Assembly: GCA_052180195.1 (NCBI GenBank) | Contig: CP197469.1 | DNA: 64,000 nucleotides | Direction: 5' to 3' (one strand) | Source: Gottfriedia sp002574545 | Lineage (GTDB): Bacteria; Bacillota; Bacilli; Bacillales; Bacillaceae_G | Shown here: one piece after another, positions 8,131-16,342 of the stretch | How positions within the stretch are numbered: the stretch's first letter is position 1 | Layout of the letters: each line of letters begins with the position of its first letter | Position numbers and translations under genes: made by a program | Notes under the pieces: generated by a model | The model's database searches: none | Seen by the model: the letters and a program-made list of their open reading frames with translations, nothing else | What the model was told of the DNA's origin: nothing

Positions 8131-9723
8131 ATGAATTTAATTTCAACTCAGATAAGACCTATGAATATGGTTAATACTATATATACAAACCCACCAACAT
8201 CTCAATACTTAACTACTAATGGTGGTGATCGTGTTTTGAGATGTGCAGTATATGCTCGTGTCTCCACAGAGATGGATTCACAAAAAACATCTATTGATAA
8301 TCAGAAGGATTTATTCCGTAATTACGTAGCCGAACATAATTGGAAAATTTACGATTTCTACCAGGATCAGAAATCTGGAACAAAAGAGAACAGACCCGAT
8401 TTGAAAAGGCTAATTGAAGACGGTAAAGCAGGATTATATGATGTGATATTAGCTAAGGAACTTTCCAGATTAGCTCGTAACGGCAGATTATCATATGAGT
8501 TACGGGACATCTGCTTGCAAAATAATATTCATATTGTATGCCTAGATAATTCGATCAATACCATTACCGGGGACGTTCAAAAATTTGGATTGTACGCTTG
8601 GCTTTATGAAAACGAGTCAGAGAATAGTAGCCGAAGAAATAAAGCTGCCAAACGCACAAAAGCTAATAGAGGGTTATTTGTAGGTTCTAATCCACCTTAT
8701 GGATACTATTCTGACAACGGTAAGCTAAAAATTCGTGAAGATAACACACCAGAAATTGTTAGACGAATCTTTGGAGAATACTTGGATGGAAAAGGAATGG
8801 ATTCAATAGCAAAAAGATTCACAGCAGAAAAAGTTCCTACACCTTCACAAATTGCTAATAAGTCTAATGCATCACCTTTATGGCACGCTACTACTATTAA
8901 GAATATCTTAAACAATCAACATTACTGTGGTGACCTTGTTCAAAACAGAACAGAAACAATTTCAGTAACGACAACAAAACGAAAAACTCTTGATGTAGCC
9001 CAAGCTTCAATTCAAGAAAACACTCACGAGCCGATTATCTCAAAAGAGACTTTTCAAGCAGTTAAAAAAATGCTTCTAACCAGAACACGTACAAGTACTG
9101 CCCCAAAAAGCCATTTATTCACTAATGTATTGTTCTGTGAAAATTGCCAAAAAGGAATGTGGTACAAGGCAAATCAAAAAGGGTATAGATGCGGAGGTAA
9201 TATTAAGTACGGTGATCCTTTCTGTTTAAATAGAGTTGTTATCCGTGAGAAAGAACTAAAACACATTATCCTAGAGGATCTACAGGCGTTATTCCATTCC
9301 ATTCAAGATGATGAGTTTATACAGAGTTTACACAAAAGATTGGATCAAAAGAAGGTTTCGATTTCAAACGAACTAACAAAAATCAAAAATAAAGCAAATA
9401 AATTAAATTCTAGAAAGAGAGATTACCTTGATATGTACGCTGACCAAATTATATCTCGAGAAGAACTGGTTGAATATAGAAAGCAGATAGACCAGGAAGT
9501 AGCTGAACTCGAAACAGCCAAGATTGAGTATCAAGAAAAGCTTGAAGAGTGCGAAAGTGAGAACTATGCAATTGATTTAGGAAAAAAGCTTAAAGACGTT
9601 TCATTACTAGATGATTTAACTCATCAAATCTTGCACTCTTTGGTGAATAAAATAACCTGTAGCATTGAAGGTAATCTACGTATTCATTACAACTTTGTAA
9701 ATCCTTTCGAAGAACAAGAATAG
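8131..9723 (+). CDS. large serine recombinase 3 (canonical integrase type)
   Basis: A 530-residue protein counted from ATG 8131, which is 8 bases after AGGAG; the ATG at 8125 is too close to that site. After a ~35-residue leader the catalytic domain starts with AVYARVSTEMDSQ and carries the LAKELSRLARN motif. It continues with a recombinase domain, a zinc ribbon (CENC, then two more Cys near 350-365) and a C-terminal coiled coil of about 100 residues. This is the standard architecture of large serine integrases and transposases such as TnpX. It closes the recombination module and ends just beside the rlmD-family gene, as expected for the gene at an element end. Confidence 0.9.
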   Translation: MNLISTQIRPMNMVNTIYTNPPTSQYLTTNGGDRVLRCAVYARVSTEMDSQKTSIDNQKDLFRNYVAEHNWKIYDFYQDQKSGTKENRPDLKRLIEDGKAGLYDVILAKELSRLARNGRLSYELRDICLQNNIHIVCLDNSINTITGDVQKFGLYAWLYENESENSSRRNKAAKRTKANRGLFVGSNPPYGYYSDNGKLKIREDNTPEIVRRIFGEYLDGKGMDSIAKRFTAEKVPTPSQIANKSNASPLWHATTIKNILNNQHYCGDLVQNRTETISVTTTKRKTLDVAQASIQENTHEPIISKETFQAVKKMLLTRTRTSTAPKSHLFTNVLFCENCQKGMWYKANQKGYRCGGNIKYGDPFCLNRVVIREKELKHIILEDLQALFHSIQDDEFIQSLHKRLDQKKVSISNELTKIKNKANKLNSRKRDYLDMYADQIISREELVEYRKQIDQEVAELETAKIEYQEKLEECESENYAIDLGKKLKDVSLLDDLTHQILHSLVNKITCSIEGNLRIHYNFVNPFEEQE

Positions 9724-9748
9724 GCAACAACCACAAGGGTTAGTTGCC
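9723..9748. terminator. shared bidirectional terminator hairpin
   Basis: GGCAAC (9723-9728) pairs with GTTGCC (9743-9748), with an inner AACC/GGTT pairing, followed by a T-rich run. It lies between the convergent recombinase 3 and rlmD-family genes and includes the rlmD stop codon. Confidence 0.65.
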
Positions 9749-11128
9749 TTCTTTTAAAATGAGTTGCGAGATACACTCCACGTGCGCCGTATGCGGAAAC
9801 ATATCAACCGGCTGCAAATACTTCACATCATAACTCTTACTCAATACCTTCAAATCCCTAGCTAAAGTAGAAGGATTACAAGAAACATATACTAATTTCT
9901 TCGGTTTAATCTTTAATACAGTATTTAGAAACTCCTCATCACAACCAGTTCTCGGTGGATCCGTTATAATAACATCTGGTTTCCAGCCTTCTTGTAACCA
10001 TTTTGGTAATACTTGTTCAGCTTTACCTGCTTCGTAATGAGTATTTGTAAAGCCATGGCTTAGGGCATTTGTTTTTGCATCGATGATTGCTTCTTTCGTT
10101 ACGTCCATGCCTCGAACTTCTTTTGCGTCTTTTGCTAGCCATAGTCCGATTGTCCCTACACCACAATAAGCATCTACTACTTTTTCTGTTCCAGTCAGTG
10201 CCGCTGCTTTTTTGACTTCATCATATAGTTTAACTGTTTGTTCAGGATTTAATTGGAAAAACGCTCTTGCCGATAGTTCGAATGATAAGTCTCCAAGCTT
10301 TTCTTCAATTACTTCCTCACCAGATAAATACATAGTTTCACGACCAAAGATTACGGAAGTCATTTGATTATTAATGTTTTGCATTAAACTTGTAACTTCA
10401 GGCATTCTTTTTTTAATTTCACTGATTAGTTCATTTTTTTGAGGAAAATCTTTCGTTCCAGTTACTAGTACTAATTGGATTTGACCTGTACGTAAACCAA
10501 CTCGTGCTACAATTGTTCGAATTACCCCTTTATTTTTTCGTTCATTATAAACAGGGATATTTAAACGCGTTAAAATTTTCTTCACTTTACCAGTAACTTT
10601 ATTTAAATCCTCATGTTGGATTGGACAATGGCCAATATCGACAACATTATGAGAGTTTTGTGTATAGAGTCCAGCGATGATTTTATTTTTTTCTAGTCCA
10701 GCTTGAAGCTGACTTTTATTGCGATAATTCCAAGGGTTTTCCATACCAATTGTTTCTCTAATTGGTGTTTCTTCTAGTAATTCTTTCGCATACTTTTCCA
10801 TTGCTTGGATAACAATGTCACGTTTGTATCGAAGCTGTCCTTCATAAGATGCATGCTGAATTTGGCAGCCACCACATTTTTCATAGATTTTACATGTCGG
10901 TTCTACGCGATCTGGTGATGCTTTTCGAATGCGTTGAATTTTCCCTTCAGCAAAACCGTTACGAACATTCGTTACCTCAGCGACGACTTCCTCACCAGGT
11001 AATGCTCCTTTTATGAAGACTACTTGTCTTTTGAAGTAACCGACGCCTTCACCATTTATCCCAATTCGTTTAATTGTTATTGGAAAGGATTGGCCTACTT
11101 CTAATTTATTTGTTAACTGATTACTCAT
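9740..11128 (-). CDS. rlmD: 23S rRNA (uracil-C5)-methyltransferase, RlmD/RumA family (YfjO-like)
   Basis: A 462-residue SAM-dependent RNA methyltransferase. A TRAM domain fills residues ~10-70, the iron-sulfur motif has C79, C85 and C88 (CGGC), the SAM loop is DAYCGVGT around 319-326, DPPR lies at 390-393, and the catalytic cysteine is in SCNPS at 417. The family methylates uracil at C5 in 23S rRNA. It follows the glycosylase gene by 13 bases in the yfjP-yfjO order of Bacillus. GGAG precedes the ATG. Its last codons are part of the terminator beside the recombinase cassette, so its 3' end is the likely integration target. The exact modified base cannot be read from sequence. Confidence 0.9.
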   Translation of the reverse strand: MSNQLTNKLEVGQSFPITIKRIGINGEGVGYFKRQVVFIKGALPGEEVVAEVTNVRNGFAEGKIQRIRKASPDRVEPTCKIYEKCGGCQIQHASYEGQLRYKRDIVIQAMEKYAKELLEETPIRETIGMENPWNYRNKSQLQAGLEKNKIIAGLYTQNSHNVVDIGHCPIQHEDLNKVTGKVKKILTRLNIPVYNERKNKGVIRTIVARVGLRTGQIQLVLVTGTKDFPQKNELISEIKKRMPEVTSLMQNINNQMTSVIFGRETMYLSGEEVIEEKLGDLSFELSARAFFQLNPEQTVKLYDEVKKAAALTGTEKVVDAYCGVGTIGLWLAKDAKEVRGMDVTKEAIIDAKTNALSHGFTNTHYEAGKAEQVLPKWLQEGWKPDVIITDPPRTGCDEEFLNTVLKIKPKKLVYVSCNPSTLARDLKVLSKSYDVKYLQPVDMFPHTAHVECISQLILKEGN

Positions 11129-11141
11129 ATATACAACTCCA

Positions 11142-12002
11142 TTATTCTATGCTCTTCCAAAGATAAAGGGCGGCGTAGCTTCCAAACGGAGAAACTTGCT
11201 CTTTTACATAGTCCATTATTTCTTTCGAAGGCTTTTCATCTAAATTTAAAAGCTTTTGAAGTGCGATTTGAATTCCAACATCACCAACCGGGAAAATATC
11301 TTTTCGACCTAGACCAAATAACAAGAAGTTTTCAACTGTCCAAGGACCGACTCCCTTTAGCTTGATTAACTCCTTAGCAATTTCCTCAGAAGATAATGTT
11401 CGATAATCTTGATGACTTAAAACTCCATCACTCCAAGCTTTAGCAATTCCAATCATATATTCAGCTTTTCTAGTACTAAGCTGCAAATCTCTTAACTCAT
11501 CTATTGTTAAATTAGCAATTATTTCAGGAGATGGGAAAAACCACGAATTACCAATTCTCTCACCGTACATTCGAACGAATCGTTTTGTTACTTGGATGGC
11601 AAATGTACGCTGTATTTGTTGATGAATAATACATGTAATTAAACAAGCAAAAGGATCATTTGAAACGGTAATTGGCGTATGTCCAAAAAGGTCAATTAGA
11701 GGAGATAGTGTAGTTTGTCTTAAATGATGATGTAGCTCTTCAAATTCTGTTTGCCATTGCAAAATAGTAGCAACTTCTTCGAGAATTTTCTCTTTATTTT
11801 CATGTTCACTAACGACTTCAAACTGAACTGGAGCATCATTTATTTTCTTAACCTTTACAACTGCTTGATCCCCATCAATATAAAGTGGAATACTTAACCG
11901 CCCTTCAGCAGAATGCACTGTAAATGTTGGCTCATGCTCTAATCTCTTTAAAACTTCTTCCCATTGATATGGTGTTTCTAAAGCAACCTCTTCCTTCCAC
12001 AT
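11142..12002 (-). CDS. yfjP: DNA-3-methyladenine glycosylase, AlkA-like HhH-GPD (YfjP)
   Basis: A 286-residue base-excision repair glycosylase that removes alkylated purines from DNA. An N-terminal AlkA-like beta region (~1-100) precedes the HhH-GPD domain. The hairpin-helix-hairpin LKGVGPWT lies at 215-222 and the catalytic aspartate is D241 in VGDVG. No FeS cysteine cluster is present. AAGGAGG precedes the ATG. It shares an operon with the rlmD-like gene, matching Bacillus yfjP-yfjO order. Confidence 0.9.
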   Translation of the reverse strand: MWKEEVALETPYQWEEVLKRLEHEPTFTVHSAEGRLSIPLYIDGDQAVVKVKKINDAPVQFEVVSEHENKEKILEEVATILQWQTEFEELHHHLRQTTLSPLIDLFGHTPITVSNDPFACLITCIIHQQIQRTFAIQVTKRFVRMYGERIGNSWFFPSPEIIANLTIDELRDLQLSTRKAEYMIGIAKAWSDGVLSHQDYRTLSSEEIAKELIKLKGVGPWTVENFLLFGLGRKDIFPVGDVGIQIALQKLLNLDEKPSKEIMDYVKEQVSPFGSYAALYLWKSIE

Positions 12003-12083
12003 TCACCCGTTCCTCCTTAATTACTCTGAAGTGTATTATAGCATAACAAGTACCTCTTAAGAAAATTTGTGAGAAACGCAAAA

Positions 12084-12105
12084 AACTAGAGAATGATCTC
12101 TAGTT
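12084..12105 (-). terminator. orphan rho-independent terminator
   Basis: AACTAGAGA (12084-12092) and TCTCTAGTT (12097-12105) form a perfect 9-bp stem with a 4-base loop, and on the minus strand a T run follows. It lies upstream of yfjP with no minus-strand gene before it. Confidence 0.6.
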
Positions 12106-12128
12106 AGTTGAGCAAAAAAGGATGATTA

Positions 12129-12262
12129 TTTTCAGACTGATTGCGAGCGCTTGCCTTTCGAGGCGCGAAGCCTGGTGAGGAGCGGAGTTACCTTTGACGG
12201 TAATGAGCACCGCAGACAGGCGAAGCAACGAAGAAAGCGAGCGCTTGTCAACAGTCTGAAAA
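12129..12262. repeat. palindromic dispersed repeat, copy 1 (about 132 bp)
   Basis: The element is bounded by TTTTCAGACTG and CAGTCTGAAAA as terminal inverted repeats. Its halves are imperfectly complementary throughout, so it would fold into one long bulged hairpin with its tip near TTACC-TTTGAC-GGTAA. A second copy of the same core length, differing at about 7 positions, lies at 19630-19762. It carries no transposase and fits a MITE or a bcr-like structured repeat. Confidence 0.8.
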
Positions 12263-12269
12263 CACAAAA

Positions 12270-12294
12270 AAAGCTTGGGGACTAGTCAAGCTTT
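12270..12294. terminator. bidirectional terminator hairpin
   Basis: AAAGCTTG (12270-12277) pairs with CAAGCTTT (12287-12294), with A-rich and T-rich flanks on both sides. It lies immediately next to the palindromic repeat. Confidence 0.6.
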
Positions 12295-12399
12295 CTTTTA
12301 CACATTAAATTTTTAGGGAATGGGGAAACTTTCAAGTCCAATAGGTTTCAAAACTTACCAAATATCGCTACAACTATGATGATATTTGCTATACTTAAA

Positions 12400-12419
12400 T
12401 GATAACGATTATCATTATC
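12400..12419. promoter_or_regulatory. Fur-box-like palindrome
   Basis: TGATAACGATTATCA at 12400-12414 matches the Bacillus 7-1-7 Fur consensus TGATAATnATTATCA in all but one position. The 19-mer at 12401-12419 matches the classical GATAATGATAATCATTATC box at 17 of 19. The nearest downstream gene is a teichoic-acid-type transferase about 210 bases away, not an iron gene. Confidence 0.6.
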
Positions 12420-12628
12420 GAAGTCAAGTGTTGGATGAAAATAATATAAATCTTTTTTCTAACCTTTCTACTTTTCTTCTTCTTAAAATATCTCTATTCA
12501 TAATTGGAAACAATACGAGTACGATACCTACTTACCATTCGTAAATTATGTTCCTTCGAAGACGCACTAGGTTATAATTTATGTTAAACTATTTAATTGA
12601 AAGTAGAGACTAGTGAGGTAAGACTATT

Positions 12629-15358
12629 ATGGAAAAAGCCAAAGTTAGTGTAGTCGTTGTCGCACATAATCATGAAGATGTCTTAAAAGATTGCCTAAAT
12701 AGTTTACAAGGTCAATCATTAACTGATATTGAAACGATTATAATCGACAACGGTTCAACTGATAAGAGTAAAGAAATAATTGAAAACTATTCAAATTCAC
12801 ATAAAAATATTCGCTTTATATCTTTAGAGCTAATGGCAAAAAACAAAGCACGTAACATTGGTTTACATGAAGCTACTGGAGAGTTTGTCGCATTTATCGA
12901 TGCGGATGATCTTGTAAATTCTTCAGGCTATGAAAATTTATATAACAATGCGATTAAGAATCATGCTGATATTGCTTTAGGAAATATACAATTATTCAAT
13001 GGTACAAGAAAATGGGAGCACCATGATTTAAAATCAATTATTAAAAAAGATCTTCCAACAGTACGCGAGTTTCATAAACATCCAGAACTTCTTTTAAATC
13101 CTTCTATTAAAAATATGTTGATTAAAAGAAGTTTATTAAACGACAATCATTTGCAATTTAATGAGCAATTAACAGAACAACAAGATTTATTATTTACTCA
13201 ACAATCTTTTATTTGTTCGACTAAAGTTTTCGTAACTTCAGATATCGTAGTAAAAGTGAGAGATTTAACAAACAGTGATGTCATTAAACAAACTAGTACG
13301 TTAGAATTTTTTGATAACCTTCTTGTTACTCAAACTGAATTAATAAACTATTATAATCTGAAAGACATTACCTCTCATTACTCGCATGTTGAGAAAAAAT
13401 TATGGGATTATTATTTAACGTCTTTACTGACGAAGGCATATTATTTCCCTATTGAACAATATAATGATCTTTTAAAGATTTCATCAGATTTTGCTAAAAA
13501 CTTATCTGAAAATCTAATGGAAAATAATACTTCAAAAATTAGTAAAGTATTTTATACTATTTTTCTAAATCAAAATCCTGAAGAATTTCATTTATTGATG
13601 ACTTTATTATCAGATCGCACCTTACAAAAAGGAGCAGTGATAATAGAAGGAAAATATTATCATTATTTTGCAAAATATTTTCCGAAATATAAAGAATACC
13701 TGGAAATTAAGGAATTTAACTTACATCAAAAAATTGAAATCCTTTCGTTACGTGGTGACCGATTGCAAGTTGGTGGCTTTGCATTTATCGAGGAAATGAA
13801 TAATGAAGATTCGATTAAAGAATTACAGTTTAAAAACAAATCCAATGGTCAAGTCATTAAAGTAACACTTGAAACACTTGAACGTTCTGATTTGTCCTAT
13901 CTTTTCTCAAAAAATAGCATTAATTATAATGATGGTGGTTATAAAACAACTACACTTGAGCTAAGTAAAATATTACCTGATGGCGATTATGAAGTGTTTA
14001 TTTCAGTAAAAGTTGGAAATATTTCATTAAAAAAACCACTTCATATTTTCTATTTCTCAACAAAGGCAAATTCAAAACCTGCAACAACTAAAACACATAG
14101 TATCGTACCTTATTTTCCAAAGAAAAATTTACACATTCGAATCAAAAAAACAGGCTTACTTGGAAAATTAAAAACAAAAATCCAAAAAACATTCCGTGAT
14201 CTCACTTATGAATTTGGGTTACTGATCCTAAGAAGAGAATGGAAGTCATTCCTTATTTTTTACCTTTACCGTTTAACCCAGAGATATTATCGAAATAAGC
14301 ATATTTGGTTAATTGGGGAAAGAAAAGATACGGCACAAGATAATTCATACCATTTATTCAAGTACATTCAGGAAAATAAAATTAGAGATAACTGTTACTA
14401 TTTGATTGATAAAAAAGCAAAGGATTACGAATATATAAAGGAATTCGGAAACATTGTTCAATATGGTAGCCTAAAACATACACTCTACTTATTAACTTGT
14501 GAGAAAACAATTAATGCTTATTCAGAGCGTGCTAACATGTACACACATGAGTACTTACAAGTGTTAAAATGTCACCCTGAGTGGCAGCAAAATCAAAAGA
14601 TCCTTATCCAACATGGCGTTATTGGAGTTAGTCGAGTAAATCATGTACTGAATAAAAATCGAATGGGCTATTCATTATTTATCGTTTCATCTGATTTTGA
14701 AAAAGATCATATTGTTAACGAATTCGGTTATGCGGAAAATGAAGTGGCTGTTACTGGATTGGCTAGATGGGATGCGCTTGAAAATACAGGAAATGGCAAA
14801 ACCATTTTGATCATGCCAACTTGGCGAAACTGGAATAAAAGTACTCAGCAATTAATGAACTCTGAATACTTTAATCGTTATTTATCTTTACTAAGTAATC
14901 CAGAGTTGCACCAAATGCTAGAAAAAAATGATTTAAATATCATATTCTATCCTCACTACCAGACACAAATTTATATGAAGGATGTTCCAGATTTCCACGA
15001 TCGGATTAAAGTAATTCGTCAGGGCGAAGAGACTGTTCAATCTCTATTAAAAAGATCTGATTTACTAATTACTGATTACTCGACAGTTTCATTTGATTTT
15101 TCATATATGGAAAAACCAGTTATTTTCTATCAGTTTGATTATAAGCGATTTTACTATGAGCATTACAATCAAGGACCAATTACACAGGACTTACTTTTTG
15201 GGGAAGTCGTAACTGAAGAAGAGCAAGTTCTTAACGGAATAAAGAAATTCGCTAATAAAGATAAACAATTCCTAGAAAATACTGTTGATAATCCTTTTGT
15301 CATCAAAACACCTAAGCAACATGCTAGATTAAACTATGAAGCAATCGCAAACCGTTAA
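12629..15358 (+). CDS. bifunctional glycosyltransferase GT2 / CDP-glycerol (ribitol) phosphotransferase
   Basis: A 909-residue cytoplasmic, membrane-peripheral protein. Residues ~5-215 form a GT2 domain: start KVSVVVVAHNH, IIDNGSTD at 38-45 and the metal-binding DAD at 91-93. Residues ~370-470 are a beta-rich linker domain. Residues ~545-905 are a CDP-glycerol:polyglycerophosphate transferase domain, with IQHGVIG near 660 and DYSTVSFDF near 815. Such fusions build or decorate wall teichoic acid. It stands alone between yfjP and pdaA, away from the main locus, and is clearly diverged from the two 770-residue relatives there. Polyol specificity cannot be told. Confidence 0.85.
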   Translation: MEKAKVSVVVVAHNHEDVLKDCLNSLQGQSLTDIETIIIDNGSTDKSKEIIENYSNSHKNIRFISLELMAKNKARNIGLHEATGEFVAFIDADDLVNSSGYENLYNNAIKNHADIALGNIQLFNGTRKWEHHDLKSIIKKDLPTVREFHKHPELLLNPSIKNMLIKRSLLNDNHLQFNEQLTEQQDLLFTQQSFICSTKVFVTSDIVVKVRDLTNSDVIKQTSTLEFFDNLLVTQTELINYYNLKDITSHYSHVEKKLWDYYLTSLLTKAYYFPIEQYNDLLKISSDFAKNLSENLMENNTSKISKVFYTIFLNQNPEEFHLLMTLLSDRTLQKGAVIIEGKYYHYFAKYFPKYKEYLEIKEFNLHQKIEILSLRGDRLQVGGFAFIEEMNNEDSIKELQFKNKSNGQVIKVTLETLERSDLSYLFSKNSINYNDGGYKTTTLELSKILPDGDYEVFISVKVGNISLKKPLHIFYFSTKANSKPATTKTHSIVPYFPKKNLHIRIKKTGLLGKLKTKIQKTFRDLTYEFGLLILRREWKSFLIFYLYRLTQRYYRNKHIWLIGERKDTAQDNSYHLFKYIQENKIRDNCYYLIDKKAKDYEYIKEFGNIVQYGSLKHTLYLLTCEKTINAYSERANMYTHEYLQVLKCHPEWQQNQKILIQHGVIGVSRVNHVLNKNRMGYSLFIVSSDFEKDHIVNEFGYAENEVAVTGLARWDALENTGNGKTILIMPTWRNWNKSTQQLMNSEYFNRYLSLLSNPELHQMLEKNDLNIIFYPHYQTQIYMKDVPDFHDRIKVIRQGEETVQSLLKRSDLLITDYSTVSFDFSYMEKPVIFYQFDYKRFYYEHYNQGPITQDLLFGEVVTEEEQVLNGIKKFANKDKQFLENTVDNPFVIKTPKQHARLNYEAIANR

Positions 15359-15409
15359 AAAAGCTAATGATTAAAGTAGTTAATGCAACTACTTAATCAT
15401 TAGCTTTTT
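15358..15409. terminator. long bidirectional terminator hairpin
   Basis: A near-perfect 24-bp stem with a loop of about 4 bases and A/T-rich flanks separates the convergent glycosyltransferase and pdaA genes. Its arms touch both stop codons. Confidence 0.8.
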
Positions 15410-16208
15410 ATTTTTTGGGAAAATAGAAGTTCGGATCAAATCCACTTCTTTCCATCATTAAATCATCTAAGCTTTTAAAATGATATCCTCGTTTATGTAA
15501 GCCAGTAATAATCGCATCCATCGCTTCTGCATTATCCTTCGAAACAGTATGCATTAATATAATAGCTCCAGGATGAATCATTTTCATGACATTATCATAA
15601 GCATATTTCCAACCTCTTTGTTGATCAACCTTCCAATCAACATATGCCAATGACCAGAAAATATTATCATACCCTTGTTTATTCACTAGTTGTAAAGTAC
15701 GTTCGCTAAAAACACCTCTTGCTGGTCTGAAATATTTCATATCTGTTCGGCCAGTCAATTCCTGGTATGCCATTTTAACTTGTTCCAATTCCTCAATAAT
15801 CTTTTGATCACTGATTGTAGTCATATCAGGATGACTCCATGAATGGTTTCCGACTATGTGCCCCTCATTAACCATTCGTTTCACTAATTCAGGATTTTCC
15901 TTAATGTAATGACCGGTTATAAAAAAAGTCCCATGAACACCATGCTTCTTTAGAACATCCAAAAACTTTGGTGTAAAACCATTTTCATACCCATTATCAA
16001 ACGTTAAATAAACATCTTTCTTTGTAGGATCCCCTAAATAAACTGATCTTGTATTTGATAACAATTTATTAAGTTGCGCACCGGCATCAGGTGGCACCTC
16101 ATTATTCGCACGAACAATCCCCCAGCCGTGTGGCGTATTACTATAAGCAAAAGTTGTACTAGGAAATACTAAGAAGAAAGTAAGAATATATACAATAATT
16201 CTCTTCAA
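15408..16208 (-). CDS. pdaA: peptidoglycan N-acetylmuramic acid deacetylase PdaA (spore cortex)
   Basis: A secreted polysaccharide deacetylase (NodB fold) of 266 residues. It removes acetyl from muramic acid of cortex peptidoglycan, a step toward muramic delta-lactam needed for spore germination. A signal peptide covers residues ~1-21, the motif TFDNGYENG is at 69-77 and the metal-binding HSWSH at 122-126. I choose TTG 16208 because GAGGTG lies 6 bases upstream; the GTG at 16217 overlaps that site. A sigma-G-like promoter precedes it. The place between yfjP and yfjT relatives matches Bacillus. The gene marks an endospore former. Confidence 0.92.
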   Translation of the reverse strand: MKRIIVYILTFFLVFPSTTFAYSNTPHGWGIVRANNEVPPDAGAQLNKLLSNTRSVYLGDPTKKDVYLTFDNGYENGFTPKFLDVLKKHGVHGTFFITGHYIKENPELVKRMVNEGHIVGNHSWSHPDMTTISDQKIIEELEQVKMAYQELTGRTDMKYFRPARGVFSERTLQLVNKQGYDNIFWSLAYVDWKVDQQRGWKYAYDNVMKMIHPGAIILMHTVSKDNAEAMDAIITGLHKRGYHFKSLDDLMMERSGFDPNFYFPKK

Positions 16209-16229
16209 TTTATTCACCTCACTTAAAAA

Positions 16230-16258
16230 TAGTATCTGTAAATAAATTAGAAATATGA
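16230..16258 (-). promoter_or_regulatory. putative sigma-G (forespore) promoter of pdaA
   Basis: On the minus strand TCATA (16258-16254) and GATACTA (16236-16230) are separated by 17 bases. This resembles the sigma-F/G consensus GHATR-N17/18-CATHHTA with one mismatch in each box. The predicted start would leave a leader of about 15 bases carrying GAGGTG, which supports the TTG start. B. subtilis pdaA is sigma-G dependent. Confidence 0.45.
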
Positions 16259-16301
16259 ATAGAATTGGAGCGTACTTTTAATATTTTTAAAAAACAAAAA
16301 A

Positions 16302-16325
16302 GCAATGCCATAAAGATGACATTGC
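16302..16325 (-). terminator. terminator of fumarase gene
   Basis: GCAATG (16302-16307) pairs with CATTGC (16320-16325); on the minus strand a run of T follows. It lies just after the fumarase stop. Confidence 0.75.
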
Positions 16326-16342
16326 ATTTCAAACTAAATTAA

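Larger units (their letters stand above)
12003..12628. other. intergenic region with two terminators, a long palindromic repeat and a Fur-box-like site
   Basis: This 626-base gap separates divergent genes and contains no convincing ORF. From left to right it holds a minus-strand terminator, a 132-bp palindromic repeat, a bidirectional terminator and a Fur-box-like palindrome. Two terminators with no gene to serve suggest that a gene was lost here. Confidence 0.6.

Noticed and set aside
12129..12262. Structured RNA gene such as a tRNA or known riboswitch
   Set aside because: The long palindrome resembles no known tRNA or riboswitch core and is present in unrelated gaps, so a dispersed repeat is the simpler reading.
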